DNA of 64,000 nucleotides from Planctomicrobium sp051466335 (GCF_051466335.1 NZ_CP195793.1:2356001-2420000); one strand, 5' to 3'; positions 8,113 through 17,090 are shown, counted from the first letter of the stretch. Numbers and translations: made by a program. Notes: a model not told the origin generated them from the letters alone.

Positions 8113-9966
8113 GTGGAACCGGTCTCAAAGAAGTTAGACCAGAATGACGCAACGCCTTATTCGCCTGAATTAGCTGAGCGAGTGGCCGGCATCATATCAC
8201 GTGGTAAGAAGAGTCGCCCTGGAGCGTTCAGCACATTCGCCTTTGCGATCAGCACTGCGGTATTGCTCTGGAGTTCGTTCACTCCTCTTGACTGGGGGCC
8301 GCTCGCCTGGATCGCACTCGTGCCGCTGTTGTGCCTTGTTCTACCAGCGAATCGAACTCGCTGGATGTATCGCACCGTTTATTTGGCAGGGCTGATCTAT
8401 TGGTTGGCCACGCTGCAATGGATGCGACTCGGCGATCCCACAATGTACTTTGCGCTCATCGCCCTCTCTGCGTATCTCGCTTGTTACTGGTCGTTGTTTT
8501 TATGGCTTTGCCGCCTTTCCGTTCACCGTTTTCATTTTCCGTTACTGATCGCAGCACCTGCGTTCTGGGTGGGAATCGAGTATGCGCGGGCTTACATCTT
8601 TACTGGGTTTTCCTGGTATTACATCGCTCATACCCAGTATCGCTGGGTCGATTTCATTCAGATCAGTGATCTGTTTGGAGCCTATGGAATCAGTTTTGTT
8701 GTTGTGCTTGCCAACGCGGCATTGGTCCAACTGATTCAACCGAGTTTCCTCGTGAAGTGGAATCTCTGTTGGCCGGGAGAGCAGGGGAGTGCTGCCAATT
8801 GGAGCCGAGTTTCCAAACGAAACGGCATCGCAGTTTCCCTGTTGGCGGTCATGCTTGTGGTGTGTTACGGGATGGCGCGACGAAATGGAGAGAGTTTCCC
8901 GCTCGGGCCACGAGTTGCCCTGATTCAGGGGAACTTCGTTGCCAACGTTCGAAACAATACCGACGATCCTCGCGACATTTATATGAAGCATCGCAACCTG
9001 ACCGGGGTGACCGTCGGGGATGCACCGGACTTCGTCGTCTGGCCTGAAGGGATGTTCCCATACGGTCTTTACGAAACAGAACAGGGAGTGACCGATGAGC
9101 AACTCGATCAGGTTGCCAGCGATATTCCCGTCCGGATTTGGCGCGATCGAGATACTCAGAAAGCACTCTCGGACATCGCTGAGATGGTCGATGCAGCCCT
9201 GATTATCGGTGCTTCAACTTTTGTCGCCGATCCAGCTAAGTACTCGATTTTCAATTCAGCGGTCTTCGTGCAGCCCGGTGTGGGCATGACGTCGCGCTAT
9301 GACAAGAATCATCGCGTTCCCCTTGGAGAGTACATTCCGCTCCGAGAATTGATGCCGTTTCTGCAATCCTTGACTCCTTTCCGCGGGCGTTTTGGGATTG
9401 ATCGGGGGACTGAAGGGGCGACATTCAAATGGCGTGATTGGGATTTGATCCCCATTATCTGCTTTGAGGACACGGTTCCTCATCTTGTTCGCCGGCTTTC
9501 GAACGAGGCGGGGGTGAATCAGGGGGATCAGAATCAAGTTCTGGTGAACCTCACCAACGATGGATGGTTTCATGGATCGAGCGAACTGAACCAGCATTTG
9601 ATTACATCCCAGTTCAGAGCGATCGAAACCCGCACCCCGTTAGTTCGAGCAGTCAACACTGGGATTTCCGCTGTGATCGATGGAGACGGTGTCGTCCGCG
9701 ATGCGCTGAAGTTTTATGACGCCAGCCCGCGGGACGATGGACTCCCGCTACGGGACTCGATGCGAGATCCAAAGACAGGTCGGCTTCACAAGCAGCTTGC
9801 CTGCGCGATCGTTGCCGATGTGCCGCTCGACCCTCGGACAAGCTGGTACGTGATGACAGGCGACTGGTTTGCGGCGGCATGTCTCCTCGCGGTGATCGCA
9901 GCGGCGCTGCTCGGGATTTTCCGCAAACAGCCTCCGCATGTTCTTGAGGATAAGGATGTTGCATGA
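8113..9966 (+). CDS. lnt: Apolipoprotein N-acyltransferase Lnt
   Basis: Lnt adds the third acyl chain to the N-terminal Cys of lipoproteins in the inner membrane. The N-terminal 260 residues contain several membrane segments, and the C-terminal half is a carbon-nitrogen hydrolase domain. The catalytic triad is visible: Glu312 in VVWPEGMFPY, Lys398 in YDKNHRVPLGEYIP and Cys450 in IPIICFEDTVP. The signature LTNDGWFHGSSELNQH and the final ETRTPLVRAVNTGISAVID are also present. At 617 residues it is about 100 longer than the E. coli enzyme, with an extended N-terminus and an insertion in the loop after Glu312. GTG start. The stop overlaps the next start by 4 bp (ATGA), so the two are translationally coupled. 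The window encodes several lipoprotein substrates. Confidence 0.95.
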   Translation: MEPVSKKLDQNDATPYSPELAERVAGIISRGKKSRPGAFSTFAFAISTAVLLWSSFTPLDWGPLAWIALVPLLCLVLPANRTRWMYRTVYLAGLIYWLATLQWMRLGDPTMYFALIALSAYLACYWSLFLWLCRLSVHRFHFPLLIAAPAFWVGIEYARAYIFTGFSWYYIAHTQYRWVDFIQISDLFGAYGISFVVVLANAALVQLIQPSFLVKWNLCWPGEQGSAANWSRVSKRNGIAVSLLAVMLVVCYGMARRNGESFPLGPRVALIQGNFVANVRNNTDDPRDIYMKHRNLTGVTVGDAPDFVVWPEGMFPYGLYETEQGVTDEQLDQVASDIPVRIWRDRDTQKALSDIAEMVDAALIIGASTFVADPAKYSIFNSAVFVQPGVGMTSRYDKNHRVPLGEYIPLRELMPFLQSLTPFRGRFGIDRGTEGATFKWRDWDLIPIICFEDTVPHLVRRLSNEAGVNQGDQNQVLVNLTNDGWFHGSSELNQHLITSQFRAIETRTPLVRAVNTGISAVIDGDGVVRDALKFYDASPRDDGLPLRDSMRDPKTGRLHKQLACAIVADVPLDPRTSWYVMTGDWFAAACLLAVIAAALLGIFRKQPPHVLEDKDVA

Positions 9967-10217
9967 GGCTCTTGTCTCAAGTCAGTCCCATGGAAGATCT
10001 GGCGTTTCATGTCCTGATGATTCCTGTGGGACTCTACATGATTCGATCCGGTCGAATTGCCATTGCTCGTAAAGAGTTTTCCTTGCGACGCCGGGCGGAA
10101 CCGGTGCAGGGGACACGTGCGGTTGTCAGCGGCGTCATTACGATGCTCGGAGGTGCTGTGTTCCTCGGTCTGGCGACATGGCGATTGCTGAAAGCGTTTG
10201 TTTGGGGAAATCTGTAG
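9963..10217 (+). CDS. Small membrane protein coupled to lnt
   Basis: This 84-residue protein has two predicted membrane helices, HVLMIPVGLYMIRSG near residue 20 and VSGVITMLGGAVFLGLATW near residue 60, joined by a basic loop (ARKEFSLRRRAEP). Its ATG overlaps the lnt stop (ATGA at 9963-9966), so it is likely translated with lnt. No family is recognised. A role connected with Lnt or with the envelope is possible but rests only on position. Confidence 0.65.
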   Translation: MRLLSQVSPMEDLAFHVLMIPVGLYMIRSGRIAIARKEFSLRRRAEPVQGTRAVVSGVITMLGGAVFLGLATWRLLKAFVWGNL

Positions 10218-10342
10218 TACATTTCTGGATTTATGCCGACACTTACTCAATGATCGGAAGTATGGTAATTTGTTGATGAGTTTTGAGCCGCTCGTCATCG
10301 GGTGAGAGCTCGCAGCAAATTGTAAACGTTGAGGAAATTCGG

Positions 10343-11719
10343 ATGCTCACGCTCACTGGATCTGGGAAGACACATAGCTGTCATGGGCAGACTCGCCGCG
10401 ATTTCCTGCAAGTCGGTGCGCTGGGCGCGTTTGGCCTCGGGCTTCCCCATCTTCTGGCAGCAAAAGAAGCGGGCGTGATCAAACCAGGTCACGATGAACG
10501 TGCCTGCATCATGATTTTCAATCTGGGAGCTCCCAGCCATCTGGATCTCTTCGACATGAAGCCGGAAGCTGCCGCTGAAGTCCGTGGTCCATTCAAACCG
10601 ATTGACACCAACGTTGAAGGGATTCAGGTCAGCGAAATTCTGCCTGGCCATGCCAAACACGCCGACAAGTTTTCTTTTGTTCGCTCCTGCTACCACACCG
10701 GTGCTGCTGTCCACGATGCGGGCTGGCAGGTCATGCAAACCGGGCGAGTCTTTTCGGGTGGAGTGAATACACCTCACGCTGGAGCTGTGGCCAGCTATCT
10801 CAGTGGCCGCAAAACAGATCTACCTCCCTTTGTTGTGCTTCCAGAGCTGATGGGGCGGGGCGGTGGGAATCTTCCCAATGGACAGGCAGGCGGTTTTTTA
10901 GGCAAGGCTCACGACCCGTTCTCGCTGAACGCGAATCCGGCTCAAGAGAACTTCCGGGTTCCTGACCTTCTCCCTCCAGCTGAAATCGGGCAGATACGAC
11001 TCGAACGTCGCAAGAAAATGCGGGATCTTGTTGATGGAGCAGTGGAGAATTTTGAGTCCTCCGAGTCTGCGTTGCTCCTGAACCAGAACTTTGAAGCTGC
11101 ATTTCGAATGATGACGAGCCCTCAGGCTCGGGACGCGTTCGATTTATCGAAAGAGCCGACAGAAGTCCGCGAAAAATACGGAATGAACAGGCTGGGACAA
11201 AGTTGCCTTCTTGCCAGAAGACTCGTTGAAGCCGGTGTTCGGTTTGTGACCGTGAACTCCTTCCTGACTGTCTTCGATGAAATTACATGGGACATTCACG
11301 GGTCGAAGCCGTTTACGTCCATCGACGGGATGAAGAACATCGTCGCTCCGATGTACGATCAGGCATACAGCGCGCTCATTGAAGACCTCTATCAGCGAGG
11401 GATGCTCGATGACACTCTGGTCTGTAATCTTGCCGAGTTTGGTAGGACTCCCCGTGTGAATCCAGCGGGCGGGCGTGACCATTGGCCACAATGCTTCACC
11501 ACCTATTTTGCGGGGGGAGGAGTGAAGGGGGGCCGTGTGGTGGGAGCCAGCGATCCAATCGGCGGTGTCCCTGCAGAGCGTCCCGTCGATCCAGGTGACA
11601 TTCTCGCCACCATCTTCCATAGCCTTGGTTATGATCTGGAGGCACATCTCCCCGGTCCTGGAGGGCGTCCTTATCCACTTGTCGACTTTGGAAAGAGAGA
11701 AATTCACGAGCTGTTCTAA
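10343..11719 (+). CDS. Tat-exported DUF1501 protein (alkaline-phosphatase/sulfatase-like fold)
   Basis: DUF1501 proteins are abundant in planctomycetes and belong to the alkaline-phosphatase-like superfamily; their substrates are not established. The N-terminus has a twin-arginine signal (QTRRDFLQVGALGAFGLGL). Family features follow: HLDLFDMKPEAAAEVRGPF, SEILPGHAKHADKFSFVRS, DAGWQVMQTGR and the C-terminal CNLAEFGRTPRVNPAGGRDH. The start at 10343 was chosen because GAGG lies 8 nt upstream and the Tat motif follows about 18 residues later; a frame 60 bp longer has no support. DUF1501 genes usually sit beside a DUF1549/DUF1553 cytochrome-like partner. None is present here, so this is a solitary copy. 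Periplasmic location is inferred. Confidence 0.92.
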   Translation: MLTLTGSGKTHSCHGQTRRDFLQVGALGAFGLGLPHLLAAKEAGVIKPGHDERACIMIFNLGAPSHLDLFDMKPEAAAEVRGPFKPIDTNVEGIQVSEILPGHAKHADKFSFVRSCYHTGAAVHDAGWQVMQTGRVFSGGVNTPHAGAVASYLSGRKTDLPPFVVLPELMGRGGGNLPNGQAGGFLGKAHDPFSLNANPAQENFRVPDLLPPAEIGQIRLERRKKMRDLVDGAVENFESSESALLLNQNFEAAFRMMTSPQARDAFDLSKEPTEVREKYGMNRLGQSCLLARRLVEAGVRFVTVNSFLTVFDEITWDIHGSKPFTSIDGMKNIVAPMYDQAYSALIEDLYQRGMLDDTLVCNLAEFGRTPRVNPAGGRDHWPQCFTTYFAGGGVKGGRVVGASDPIGGVPAERPVDPGDILATIFHSLGYDLEAHLPGPGGRPYPLVDFGKREIHELF

Positions 11720-12017
11720 ATCGCCGGTCATGAGGGTCTGCCGTTCCGGCGGCGATAAACGCAGCGTTTGAACGAGTTTTTGCCACCATTCGCCGCCACG
11801 CGCTCCTGAGATAGGGGCTAGAAGTGCAATGTCACCCTCGCGAAAGGGTAAGGAATGAGTAGATTCCCCAGTTTCGGGGAGAGGGAGAACGATTTCTCGG
11901 TCTTCCGATTACTCTTCTTCAAATCCTTTGGGGAGTTACATACACTGGGATGAGCGCAATCGCGTCGGATTCCCGAATTTCATTCAATGCGGACAGCTTC
12001 GAACTAGGGTGAGCATC

Positions 12018-13553
12018 GTGGCGGACTCAGACAACATTGATGACTACGAACTTCTCAATTGCGTCGCCACAGGAAGCGCAACGCAGATTTGGGAAGTTCG
12101 CAAGGGAGGATCGACCCAGACGCAGGCGATGAAAATTCTTTTGCCTGAAGCGTTTAAGGACGCTGAGGCCAAGAAGAATCTGAAGCACGAAGCGAACGTC
12201 GGGAAGTCGCTGGAGCACCCGAACATCATTCGGATTCAGGATTTCAAGATGACCCGTCAGCACGGGTACTACGTCATGGAGTATTTCCGCGGCGGTAACA
12301 TCAAATCGTCCATCCGGAATGACCGTGCGCAGGTTCAGGCTAAGGCCAAGCGAATCACTGAGTGTATGGCCCAAGCACTGGCCCACATGCACGATAAAAA
12401 GTGGATTCATAAAGACGTGAAGCCGGACAACATTCTCTTTACCAAAGGGGGTGAAGTCCGACTGATCGATTTTTCTCTGGCGAGTCGGGCTGGTAGTGCT
12501 GTTGTCCACGCGATCTCTAAGAAATCGAACATCCTCATTCAAGGAACTCGTACGTATCTCGCTCCGGAACTGATTCGACGAGAAGTACTCACTCACTCCG
12601 TAGACATCTACAGCCTGGGGGTCACGCTCTATGAGATGATGACCGGGGTTCCACCGTTTCGAACTGCGAATCCGAACGATTTGTTGATGATGCACGTTCG
12701 AGATCGTCCCGTCGATCCTTCTGCGCACGACGACAACATCACGCCAGACGCGGATAAATTCATTCTGAAGTTGCTTGGAAAGCGTCCCAAGGAGCGCCCT
12801 GCAACGATGAATGAAGTCTTTGCGGAAGCGCGAAGCCTGAATTTTTTCAAAGTCGATCCATTAGAGCACGCTCGCGTCACTCGCGAAAAATTTTTGGCAT
12901 CCGATGCCCAGATGCAGAACGACCGACTCGACAGTCGAATGGATGCTAAGCGGACTGCCGAGGGGGGCAATCAGGAAGCCCAGGCAAAACCGAAGAAAAA
13001 GATTGTTGTTCCACTCCCTGAACCGATGAAGCCAGCCAAACAACCAGCGGCAGCTGCACCCGTTCCAGCGCAGCCTCACAGCGGGAGCATGAACCCGTTT
13101 CCGCAGCCCAACTACCCTGGAATGTTCCCCGGCGGGGGAATGATGCCGGGAATGGGAATGCCACCGGGAATGCAAATGCCAAACGGACAAATGCCGGGAA
13201 TGCCACCGGGATACCCGATGCAACCGGGGATGCCCGGACAGTTTCCAGGTTATCCGGGAATGCCGGGACAGTTTCCGGGGATGCAAATGCAGTACCCCCC
13301 TGTGCCGGGGCAACAGTATCCAGGGATGCCTCCAGGCCAGCCGTATCCAGGGATGCCGATGCCGGGAATGCCGGTCCCCGGGATGCCACAGGCTGGATTT
13401 CCGGGAGCAGTTCCACAGCCGCAAGTCCCTCAACCTGCTCCTCCAGTTCCGGTTGCGCCAAAACCGGCTCCTACGCAGAGCGCGGTCCCTGCACCTGCAG
13501 CCCCAAAACCTGCAGAGTCCATCACGTCGCTGGATGATCTGGATATTATGTAA
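12018..13553 (+). CDS. Serine/threonine protein kinase with Gly/Met/Pro-rich C-terminal tail
   Basis: Residues 1-300 form a Hanks-type kinase domain. ATP-site Lys39 (QAMKIL), helix-C Glu58, catalytic loop IHKDVKPDNIL with Asp133 and Asn138, metal loop LIDFSLASR with Asp151, and TYLAPELIR at 180-188 are present. Departures from the consensus are notable: the Gly-rich loop is degenerate (ATGSATQIWEV), HRD is HKD, and DFG is DFS. The last 170 residues are low complexity, with GMPP/GMPG/YPGMP repeats and a short acidic end SLDDLDIM. No membrane segment or sensor domain is seen, so it is likely cytoplasmic. GTG at 12018 was chosen (GGGTG upstream); TTG at 11928 and GTG at 12009 are in-frame alternatives. 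FHA proteins at 1834 and 44694 are possible partners, by inference. Confidence 0.9.
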   Translation: MADSDNIDDYELLNCVATGSATQIWEVRKGGSTQTQAMKILLPEAFKDAEAKKNLKHEANVGKSLEHPNIIRIQDFKMTRQHGYYVMEYFRGGNIKSSIRNDRAQVQAKAKRITECMAQALAHMHDKKWIHKDVKPDNILFTKGGEVRLIDFSLASRAGSAVVHAISKKSNILIQGTRTYLAPELIRREVLTHSVDIYSLGVTLYEMMTGVPPFRTANPNDLLMMHVRDRPVDPSAHDDNITPDADKFILKLLGKRPKERPATMNEVFAEARSLNFFKVDPLEHARVTREKFLASDAQMQNDRLDSRMDAKRTAEGGNQEAQAKPKKKIVVPLPEPMKPAKQPAAAAPVPAQPHSGSMNPFPQPNYPGMFPGGGMMPGMGMPPGMQMPNGQMPGMPPGYPMQPGMPGQFPGYPGMPGQFPGMQMQYPPVPGQQYPGMPPGQPYPGMPMPGMPVPGMPQAGFPGAVPQPQVPQPAPPVPVAPKPAPTQSAVPAPAAPKPAESITSLDDLDIM

Positions 13554-13754
13554 TTTCAGGCCAGCGTGATTTCAGATCCTTCTGACTTCACGCTGACTGA
13601 ATGCGACCCATAAGCCATCGCCGGCGTTACAATTGCGAATGCATCTTTCTTTCTCTGAGGGGTGGCCTTTTCGCGTTTTCAACAGCCCATTACAGTTCAC
13701 GTGTGCTCAACGGGATGTTTTGAGCCCGCCGTGTTCTTGATTGAATGAAATCTG

Positions 13755-14741
13755 ATGTCAGCATTGATGCCGCTCCCTTTTGAAAAGCCGATCGTCGATC
13801 TCGAACGGCAACTCGTCGAGCTGGAAAATCAGCCAAACCCCAGCGCCAACGTTTTGGAAGTCATCCGCAATATGCGGACTGAACTCACCAAACTGCGCCG
13901 CGAAATTTACGACCAGCTGAGTCCCTGGGACATCGTTCGGGTTGCCCGCCACGAATCCCGGCCACAATCGCTTGATTACATCGAACTCGTGTTTGACGAG
14001 TTCGTCGAATTGCATGGCGATAAAGCCTACGGGGACGACCGTGCGATCCTTACTGGACTGGCGACGATCGACGACCGCAAAGTGATGTTGATCGCGCAGC
14101 AAAAAGGGCGAAACCTCGAAGAGCGAATCGAGCACAACTTCGGGATGGCCCATCCGGAAGGCTATCGCAAAGCACTCATGAAGATGGAGATGGCTGCCAA
14201 ATACAAGCTGCCGATCGTCTGTCTGATCGATACTGCAGGGGCCTATCCGGGAATCGAAGCTGAAGAGCGAGGACAGGCTTACCAGATCGCGTACAACCTG
14301 CGTGAGATGAGCCGCATCGATACGCCAATCGTTTGCGTGGTGATCGGAGAAGGGGGGAGTGGAGGGGCGCTCGGCATCGGGATCGGTGACCATGTCGCCA
14401 TGCTCCGCTTCGCGTATTACTCCGTCATTAGTCCTGAAGGCTGTGCGGGGATTCTTTGGAAGCATGCCCGTCACGCAGACAAGGCTGCAAACGCGTTGAG
14501 ATTCACTTCCAAGGACTTGCTCGAATTCGGCATCGTTGATGAAGTGATCGATGAACCACTCGGCGGAGCCCACCGTGATCATCGGCGGATGGCCATGCTC
14601 ATGAAGGCCAGCCTGAATGAAGCTCTCAAGAAGTTGGGCGAAATTCCGAAAGACCAGCTTCTCGATCGCCGCTATGAGAAGTTTCGCAAGATCGGACACT
14701 TCGAAGAGCAGGTGATCGCAGACGTCACCGAAGCAACGTAG
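13755..14741 (+). CDS. accA: Acetyl-CoA carboxylase carboxyltransferase subunit alpha
   Basis: AccA with AccD forms the carboxyltransferase that passes CO2 from biotin to acetyl-CoA, giving malonyl-CoA for fatty acid synthesis. The 328 residues match AccA along their whole length. Visible features are the N-terminal helical region LERQLVELENQ, DIVRVARHESRPQ, the crotonase-fold stretches LIAQQKGRN, NFGMAHPEGYRKA and CLIDTAGAYPGIEAEERGQ, and the oxyanion-region IGEGGSGGALGIGIGDHVAM followed by SVISPEGCAGILW. The ATG at 13755 has a weak ribosome binding site but is the family's usual N-terminus. The gene stands alone and is followed by a strong terminator. Assignment is firm. Confidence 0.97.
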   Translation: MSALMPLPFEKPIVDLERQLVELENQPNPSANVLEVIRNMRTELTKLRREIYDQLSPWDIVRVARHESRPQSLDYIELVFDEFVELHGDKAYGDDRAILTGLATIDDRKVMLIAQQKGRNLEERIEHNFGMAHPEGYRKALMKMEMAAKYKLPIVCLIDTAGAYPGIEAEERGQAYQIAYNLREMSRIDTPIVCVVIGEGGSGGALGIGIGDHVAMLRFAYYSVISPEGCAGILWKHARHADKAANALRFTSKDLLEFGIVDEVIDEPLGGAHRDHRRMAMLMKASLNEALKKLGEIPKDQLLDRRYEKFRKIGHFEEQVIADVTEAT

Positions 14742-14766
14742 TTCAACTGGCTCAGGTTTAGATTCA

Positions 14767-14808
14767 CGAGCAGCATGATCAATGGGTCATGCTGCTCGTT
14801 TTTGTTTT
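14767..14808 (+). terminator. Strong intrinsic terminator of accA
   Basis: A perfect 12-bp stem (CGAGCAGCATGA at 14767-14778 with TCATGCTGCTCG at 14787-14798) with an 8-nt loop is followed by TTTTTGTTTT. It sits 26 bp after the accA stop. Confidence 0.95.
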
Positions 14809-15170
14809 GAAGGAATGGTTTCACACGTTCGGTTCCATTGAGAAGTGCGGCTCTCGGATCGAGAAGCGTTTCGATAAATTAAGGGGCGGCCAATTCTGTG
14901 ATGCACACTCAAGCGAGGGGGGCTCCCAACGCTTCGGCGATTCCGGTTCGGACTGAGAAGTGAGAGCATCGGGAATAGGCACCAGCCCGATGACGCCGCA
15001 ATTCGCCTTTTGAGTTTCCGGATCGACGTCGTCGGTCGACTGATCCGTCCGTGAAAATCCACTCGGTCTTCGGGGTGTTTCAGGCTTCGATTACACAGAA
15101 GCGGCTGATGTTCGCCGGCAGCAGCGATAGACCTTGATGAATCCAAATACATCGAAATTCGGGGATTTCC
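14809..15170. other. Intergenic region with no recognised gene
   Basis: Between the accA terminator and the weak candidate frame at 15171 nothing recognisable was found. Open frames on either strand give Arg/Ser-rich products without family features or ribosome binding sites. Confidence 0.5.
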
Positions 15171-15482
15171 ATGCCCGAACTGAACATAACGGACATTATC
15201 GGACGTTGGGGTATGGGCGCGATTTCAATTCGCAATCACCCTGCGATCGCCTTTTCGAGAGATTCTTTGCCCTGGTTTGGACGCAAGAGCCCTGTCGTCG
15301 AGGTCGACGCTCAGCTTGTCGGTTTGTCCTCGGAGGCGGCACATGGAAAGTTCTTGAGTGAATTGGTTTCATTGTTCACACCGAGCGCGGGCTTGGCTGG
15401 CCAAGTTCGCGGCGGCTCTTTACTGGGCAGTTCTGCCGCTGTTCAGTTCTGCCTGCAGTCGCTGCTGAACTTCAGCGGTTAG
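15171..15482 (+). CDS. Doubtful small hypothetical protein
   Basis: An open frame of 103 codons starts at an ATG with GGGGA 5 nt upstream and gives MPELNITDIIGRWGMGAISI and a further 80 residues of balanced composition. No family is recognised. The last 63 bp run antisense to the 3' end of the CvpA-type gene, and that part of the product looks like an antisense artefact. It may be a real gene, a decayed gene, or chance; only the ribosome binding site and composition favour it. Confidence 0.25.
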   Translation: MPELNITDIIGRWGMGAISIRNHPAIAFSRDSLPWFGRKSPVVEVDAQLVGLSSEAAHGKFLSELVSLFTPSAGLAGQVRGGSLLGSSAAVQFCLQSLLNFSG

Positions 15483-16697
15483 CTGATTGAAATTGATCCC
15501 TTGTTTTTGGATCTGGCTGAGAATGCGAGTCTCAATCGTGGCATTCATATTCGTCGAGGGATCTGGGTCAGGTTTTGTGCCGAGCAGATCTGCCTTCCAG
15601 TCTTGAAGGACCGCCTGAGAGACATTCGCGGGGACCCCCTGGATTCGACGTTGAATATCCTGGTTGATGTTCTGCAGATCCTGAGGAGCCTGTGAATAAA
15701 CTCGTCCGATGTCGCTCATCAACGAATTGATCTGGCTGGTGCTTGTTGGCAGAGCTGGAACGGAGAACGGCATTGTCCCGCTGTTGGCACCTCCGGTGTT
15801 CCCGGAAACCGGCTTGCCCAGCTGCTCAAGTTTCTGGTCGAGATACTGCTGCAACTGCCCTGCCCCTGCGTTCACGATCTGCTGTTGAATCTCCGCTCGA
15901 TCCTTCTCTGGAATCGACTTGATCAGCGAATTCAACTTCTCTTGTATCTGAGCGCGGTCTTGAGGGGCGGCGTTTTGAAGCGCACGATCAACGACTTGTT
16001 GTGACTTCGTATCGAAGACGCTTTGGAGCTGACTCCAGAGAGAATCAATTCCGGTGTTGCTACCGCTTTGTCCTGACGTTGGACGAAACGGATCGAAGGA
16101 ACTGGGGAGCGAGGTCGATGGTCCAAGTGGAGAGTTGTCGTGATCATGATCGTGGTCATCGAACGGATCGTGCCCGTTGACCAGTGGCAGATCTGGGGAG
16201 TCCAGCAAATGGATATACTCCTCCAGTGCAACATGCAGCCTTTTGGGGAGGATCGGTTCGAGCCGATCCATGAGTATGGCACAGTAGCGCCCCGTGTAAG
16301 AATTCTTCAGAGCTGCTCGTGCGGATTGGGAGACCGTGACAATAAAGAAAGTCGCGATCAGTACCAAAAGCACCCCTTTGACGAGACCGAAGATGAATCC
16401 GAGATGGCGATCGAATTCCTTCAGTTTGCACTTCTCAAGAAAGTCATTGAGCATTCGGGCTGCGAGGAAGCACAATAGCGTGAATCCGAGATAGCTTCCC
16501 AGCATGATGACCCAGTTGTTCATCGGTGGGTCAAGATGCACGTACGGTCCAGCAGCTGCGGAGACGGCATCTGCGAACACGAAGCAAAGCACGATCCCAG
16601 CGAGACTGGCAATCTGGTAAATGAAACCGCGCATCGCTCCACGCAGCGCAAAGAAAATCAGCACTCCGAGTGCCAACAAATCAAACCACATCAGCAT
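15420..16697 (-). CDS. CvpA-family membrane protein with long helical C-terminal domain
   Basis: CvpA-type proteins are four-helix inner-membrane proteins linked to envelope stress tolerance and colicin V production. Residues 1-150 show the CvpA pattern: WFDLLALGVLIFFALRGAMR, a Gly-rich second helix with GIVLCFVFADAV, LGSYLGFTLLCFLAARML and FIFGLVKGVLLVLIATFFIV. A linker with an Asp/His cluster (DPFDDHDHDHDNS) follows, then about 230 residues rich in Gln and Leu that look helical, with repeated elements such as LQNINQDIQRR. The cytoplasmic or periplasmic side of this tail is unknown. ATG at 16697 was chosen because GGAG lies 8 nt upstream; a GTG 18 bp earlier is possible. No purF is adjacent, unlike in E. 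coli. Confidence 0.85.
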   Translation of the reverse strand: MLMWFDLLALGVLIFFALRGAMRGFIYQIASLAGIVLCFVFADAVSAAAGPYVHLDPPMNNWVIMLGSYLGFTLLCFLAARMLNDFLEKCKLKEFDRHLGFIFGLVKGVLLVLIATFFIVTVSQSARAALKNSYTGRYCAILMDRLEPILPKRLHVALEEYIHLLDSPDLPLVNGHDPFDDHDHDHDNSPLGPSTSLPSSFDPFRPTSGQSGSNTGIDSLWSQLQSVFDTKSQQVVDRALQNAAPQDRAQIQEKLNSLIKSIPEKDRAEIQQQIVNAGAGQLQQYLDQKLEQLGKPVSGNTGGANSGTMPFSVPALPTSTSQINSLMSDIGRVYSQAPQDLQNINQDIQRRIQGVPANVSQAVLQDWKADLLGTKPDPDPSTNMNATIETRILSQIQKQGINFNQLTAEVQQRLQAELNSGRTAQ

Positions 16698-17046
16698 TAT
16701 TGCGACTCCATTCACGTCACGAGGTCTCTTGAACGTCCTCGTTTCGGCCGGGATAGAGTTTACGATGGTGGGATTGCGACGGTAAAGGGAAATTTCGCGT
16801 TTGAAACGTCAATAACTCTTGTAGTGCAGAGATTTTTGGTCGAAACGACTCCGATTGATCGACTTCGCTACAGATCCACCACGTTTCTACACCAAGGACG
16901 TTCGCGTCGCCGAGCAAGCCGTCGGCCAATCCCCTGCTCCACTCGGTTGAAACCGAGAAAATTCTGGCGAATGTGTGGGATGATCAGAAACCGTTGAAAT
17001 GAGATGCTTTGGGAGCAGGGGGACGATCTGCAGGTTTTCCATCAGC
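16698..17046. other. Intergenic region upstream of the CvpA-type gene
   Basis: The stretch between the CvpA-type gene and the aspartate aminotransferase terminator shows no recognisable gene on either strand. It should contain the promoter of the CvpA-type gene. Confidence 0.5.
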
Positions 17047-17090
17047 AAATAAAAAAGCCGCCGCTCCCAACATAGGTGGTGAGCGACGGC
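17047..17090 (-). terminator. Intrinsic terminator of the aminotransferase gene
   Basis: Read on the minus strand, GCCGTCGCTC pairs with GAGCGGCGGC (10 bp, one G-T pair) across a 14-nt loop and is followed by a run of six T and then ATTT. On the plus strand this is an A-run at 17051-17056 followed by the hairpin at 17057-17090. It lies about 70 bp after the aminotransferase stop. Confidence 0.88.

Noticed and set aside
11833..11849. Short ACCCT/AGGGT hairpin before the kinase gene
   Set aside because: Only 5 bp, no T-run and no family likeness; not enough for a terminator or riboswitch call.
13758..14699. 313-codon open frame on the minus strand opposite accA
   Set aside because: It mirrors accA almost exactly; AccA motifs are intact on the plus strand and the antisense product is unrecognisable.
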